From NCBI GenBank assembly GCA_017590115.1, contig JAGGNK010006448.1:1995849-2059848 (forward strand): DNA of 64,000 nt, given 5' to 3'. The notes under the pieces are model-generated. The model had not been told where the DNA came from. It did no database searches and was given only the letters and a program-made list of their open reading frames with translations. A program made the position numbers and the translations under genes. Positions 60,901-64,000 of the stretch are shown here, piece by piece (within the stretch, counting starts at the first letter, position 1; each line of letters starts with the position of its first letter). The stretch comes from Montifringilla adamsi. Its lineage: Eukaryota; Chordata; Aves; Passeriformes; Passeridae.

Positions 60901-63900
60901 TTTCATGAACAGCTAGCCCTAGTGAAAGCACCAAGCACAGGAGCCTTTTCCTAACTTCGTTGGAGCTCTTGATTTACTGAATTTTAGCTGTCAGATTCTA
61001 GTCTGGAGAACTGAAGAACAGCTGCTCCATATCCATTCAGCCTGTGCCTTAAATGACAGTCCTACACAGTAATGAAAGGAAACTATCTGTTTTGTATCTA
61101 ATTAGCCCACACAGAAGGAAGTTCTCAAAATGTGAATTCCCAGTGCTTTCTTTTTTCCCAAAACATTCATCTAAATACAGTTCTGTGCTAGGATTATGGA
61201 TTCTTTTGTAATTGTGCCTTATTTATTAACTGACTAGATGAAAACAAAATAAATATATCTGACTAAAGTTTCATACGTATTTGAACTTATGACACAGGCA
61301 TAAAATCAAACACCAACGTACTCACCCCTCCTCCTCTCCCCTATACATTGATAGTATCTGAGCTACAAAATTTCACAAGTGTGACCCCTAAGTAATAAAT
61401 TTTTTGTGACTTCCATCTGAATCCTCATTTTTAAATTCTTGTCACTTAAACCCAGCAGCATGTATTATTGATGGCTTTTTCCTGGAATCTTAAAAGTAGT
61501 TCTGAAAAAGTTCATCTGTCCACAGGCCTCACATGGTTCCTCACCTCAACATCACCTTTGTTCATCTGCAGTGCCCATGACACTCATGGACAGCATGGAT
61601 CTTCAGCTCTCTGGATGAATTGTGAAGGACAGTTGAGGGAGAGAAGTGGGCATCTCACCCTAACTTTCCCTGATCCTCGAACAGTCTGAATTTCCCCTCG
61701 GAGGTACCTGTTGCAGTTGCTGGTTCTAGAGACATACTAGGCAACCAGATTAGGCTTGGCTGACTCTGTCAGGAATCAATCAGGTTGTGGAAATTTAATG
61801 TGAACAATTCTAAATATTTACACATGAGATAGGTGTGAAAGTTCTCATTTTTGTAAATAGTGATTCAAGGGTTGATTTATCTATCTTTTCAGGGGTGCTG
61901 AGGAGATTATTCCTAGTACCTGGGACATAGTTTGTAGCTGGCAGATAGATCACCCAAAAGACTATTTAACTGTCTGGGTCTCAAGTCGGTTCATAAACAC
62001 CAGCACCCAGTGTCACCACTAATATCCCAGATGATTTGAATAATCTGTGTTGACCTGACATTGAACACAATCCAAATGTCTTGCACTCTTCTGATAAGAT
62101 TGCTGAACATGTGGTGCATCTAAGGAATCAAAGATGTCACTAGACTTATATACTGGGTTGATGCCCTGAAGACAGGTAAGATAAATTAAATTAACCTTTG
62201 TTGTACATCACTTTCAAAAGAAAAAATAAAGATGTCTTGACTAATTATTAAAGGATTCATTCTATTTTATTCTATTCTTATGCAATTATTTTAACATAAA
62301 TAAATGCAATATCTACTGATGCATATTATTTGGACAGCCATAGATACCAAATGGGTCTTTGCAATGAGAAAAAAAAATATTTTAATGAAAAAAATTTCAA
62401 CAAGCATAGTGATAAATGTATCTTATATTAATTTTCCAGCAACTGAAGATTTTAAGTTTTACATTAATGTGTCCACAATATTTATAACACTGAAACAAAA
62501 TCATTTCACCAGAATACCCAATCTAACTGCCACCATGACTGCTGAATGATACATTTCTGGCAACTACAGCAAATTTGCCGCTGGGGAAGTTTTGAATGGA
62601 ATGTTGCTATGTAATCAAACTCTAAAAAGTGTATTTAAAATAGTGATGAATGAGTGAAGTCCACAAATGGTTTTTTTTTTCCTGCCACAAATTTAATACT
62701 AACTAGCACCTTTTAATTGCATCAGTAACTGAACTGACAACCAAATAAATCTGACAAAGAATGTGAAATCCTTCATATATCGTATACTGTTGGGTGGGGG
62801 AGATTTCAGAGAAGCTCAAACTAGTTATTTGCTTAATAACAAGGTTATATTTGGTCTTACAATTGCAATTATGATTTCATGGAGTTTCAAAATCAGGATG
62901 ACAACAGCCTTCACACTTTGTGAAAAAATCTAGGTATGTTCTCTTAGTGGCCTAGAAATATGACTCAGACTGAAAGAGAAAGATTTAAGACAAGCTGAAA
63001 GATTTACTGTTCTAATAGATTAACAAAATAATTTTTGCAAACACCTTGTTTGTATTAAACGAAACTTTTGTAATGTCAGAATTCCTGTGCATGACATTTT
63101 ATGTTACTTTTTGTCTGTTTTGCTTTTGTATGCTTTCTTAACCTGCTCTGATGCTTTTGTGTAAAATTTACACAGGTGATAATTCTCCCTTCTTTTGCTT
63201 TTAAAATAAAGACATTCTAAATCTTTTTTCATAACAACTAATTGTAATGACATAATACTATTAAAATAATGGAACATTGATGGTGTTAACTCTCTTAATG
63301 ATTTCTTTTTTTTTTTTTTGGTGATGTTAAAGCTGAGATTTTGGATGACATGAATACCCCAGCAGGTCTCAAAATAATCCACAGCCATTGTGAACAATTT
63401 CAGGGATAGTTCTACCAGTCATATCAATTCCTATTTGCCATTTCAAGTCTGAACTTCTGCTGTGTGCATAAATCCCCAGTATGTCCTGGCTGGATTCTCT
63501 ATTGAACTAGGAACTCAGATCTCTGAAGACAATGGGTTAGTATGTTATTCTTAGGGCATACCAGACAAGGTATTTCAAGTGAAAGTAAAACCAGAAACAT
63601 GAATATCATGGTACAGGCCATGGTGAGAATCTCAGACACACTCTTCACTTTACCATGTCTTTTGGAGTTAGTTAAGGTATCAGCATGTTGGGTCTTGTGA
63701 GTGAATGTCATTCATAAGCACCGGGCTGTACCAAATCCTTGTACAAAGAATTGAAATGCATCACATGGGATTTCCACTCTTGCATTCAAAGATAAAAAAA
63801 TCATGTGGCCTTAACGTGCTAAGTCCCCCAGTGTGGAACCAAGTCTGTGGCTCCTTAACTAGGCAGACTGAAAGCTTAGAGGATAAATGGATGGTCTCTC

Positions 63901-64000
63901 CTTAAACTCAGGGGACAAACATAAGAATGCAAAAGAATTCTTTTAAGCTAAATTATCATGTTGGAACAGAATAGATAGTTAAAAGTTAGTAACAAAGAGA
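57933..64000. other. Non-genic stretch to window end
   Basis: No recognised gene. AT-rich unique DNA with short homopolymer runs (T run at 63306-63319) and scattered short open frames of no visible merit. No CR1 tail is seen in these 6 kb. Confidence 0.6.
63306..63319 (+). repeat. T14 homopolymer
   Basis: Fourteen T in a row just after ATTTC. The lysine run in the minus-strand frame 63104-63397 is caused by it. Confidence 0.95.

Noticed and set aside
1..64000. CRISPR arrays, bacterial operons, endogenous retrovirus or LTR pairs
   Set aside because: No spaced direct-repeat arrays, no operon-like coding, no paired long terminal repeats and no retroviral protein motifs were seen in either strand.

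Overview
This looks like nuclear DNA of a bird or a close sauropsid relative. It is AT-rich, has few repeats, and its only clear retroposons are short 5'-truncated CR1 LINE tails, two old MIR pieces I trust and some weaker ones. There are no L1, Alu/B1-type or retroviral sequences that I can recognise. The short CR1 tails, their low density and the sparse microsatellites fit a bird best. A turtle or crocodilian cannot be excluded by eye, and species cannot be told.

I recognise no protein-coding gene, rRNA, tRNA, CRISPR array or mobile element with an intact open frame. The longest open frames (128 to 141 codons) are about as long as chance allows in 64 kb of this composition, and none resembles a family I know. 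The window is therefore best read as a gene desert or the inside of a very large intron.

Layout. 1-8.9 kb: unique AT-rich DNA with a 13-copy ATG microsatellite, an old MIR piece near 1.2 kb and an old repeat near 7.9 kb. 8.93-9.15 kb: minus-strand CR1 tail. 9-23 kb: unique DNA with a (TA)n run, two old elements with inverted arms (15.1 and 21.2 kb), a speculative minus-strand exon pair (10.8-11.7 kb) and a 60-base exon candidate (20.34 kb). 23.9-24.3 kb: cluster of old retroposons. 25.54-25.70 kb: plus-strand CR1 tail. 27-33 kb: low-complexity tracts and two old repeat pieces. 34.92-34.99 kb: a strong 70-base hairpin, the most distinctive structure in the window. 39.25 kb: 11-base tandem repeat. 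44.87 kb: a 95-base exon candidate. 47.1-47.9 kb: A32, (GGAT)9 and a pyrimidine tract. 53.16-53.35 kb: minus-strand CR1 tail. 57.85-57.93 kb: MIR piece. The last 6 kb is unique DNA.

No genes can be shown to work together here. The exon-like items rest only on splice-site matches and open frames. The hairpin rests only on base pairing. I did not find a convincing new system; the hairpin is the best lead.
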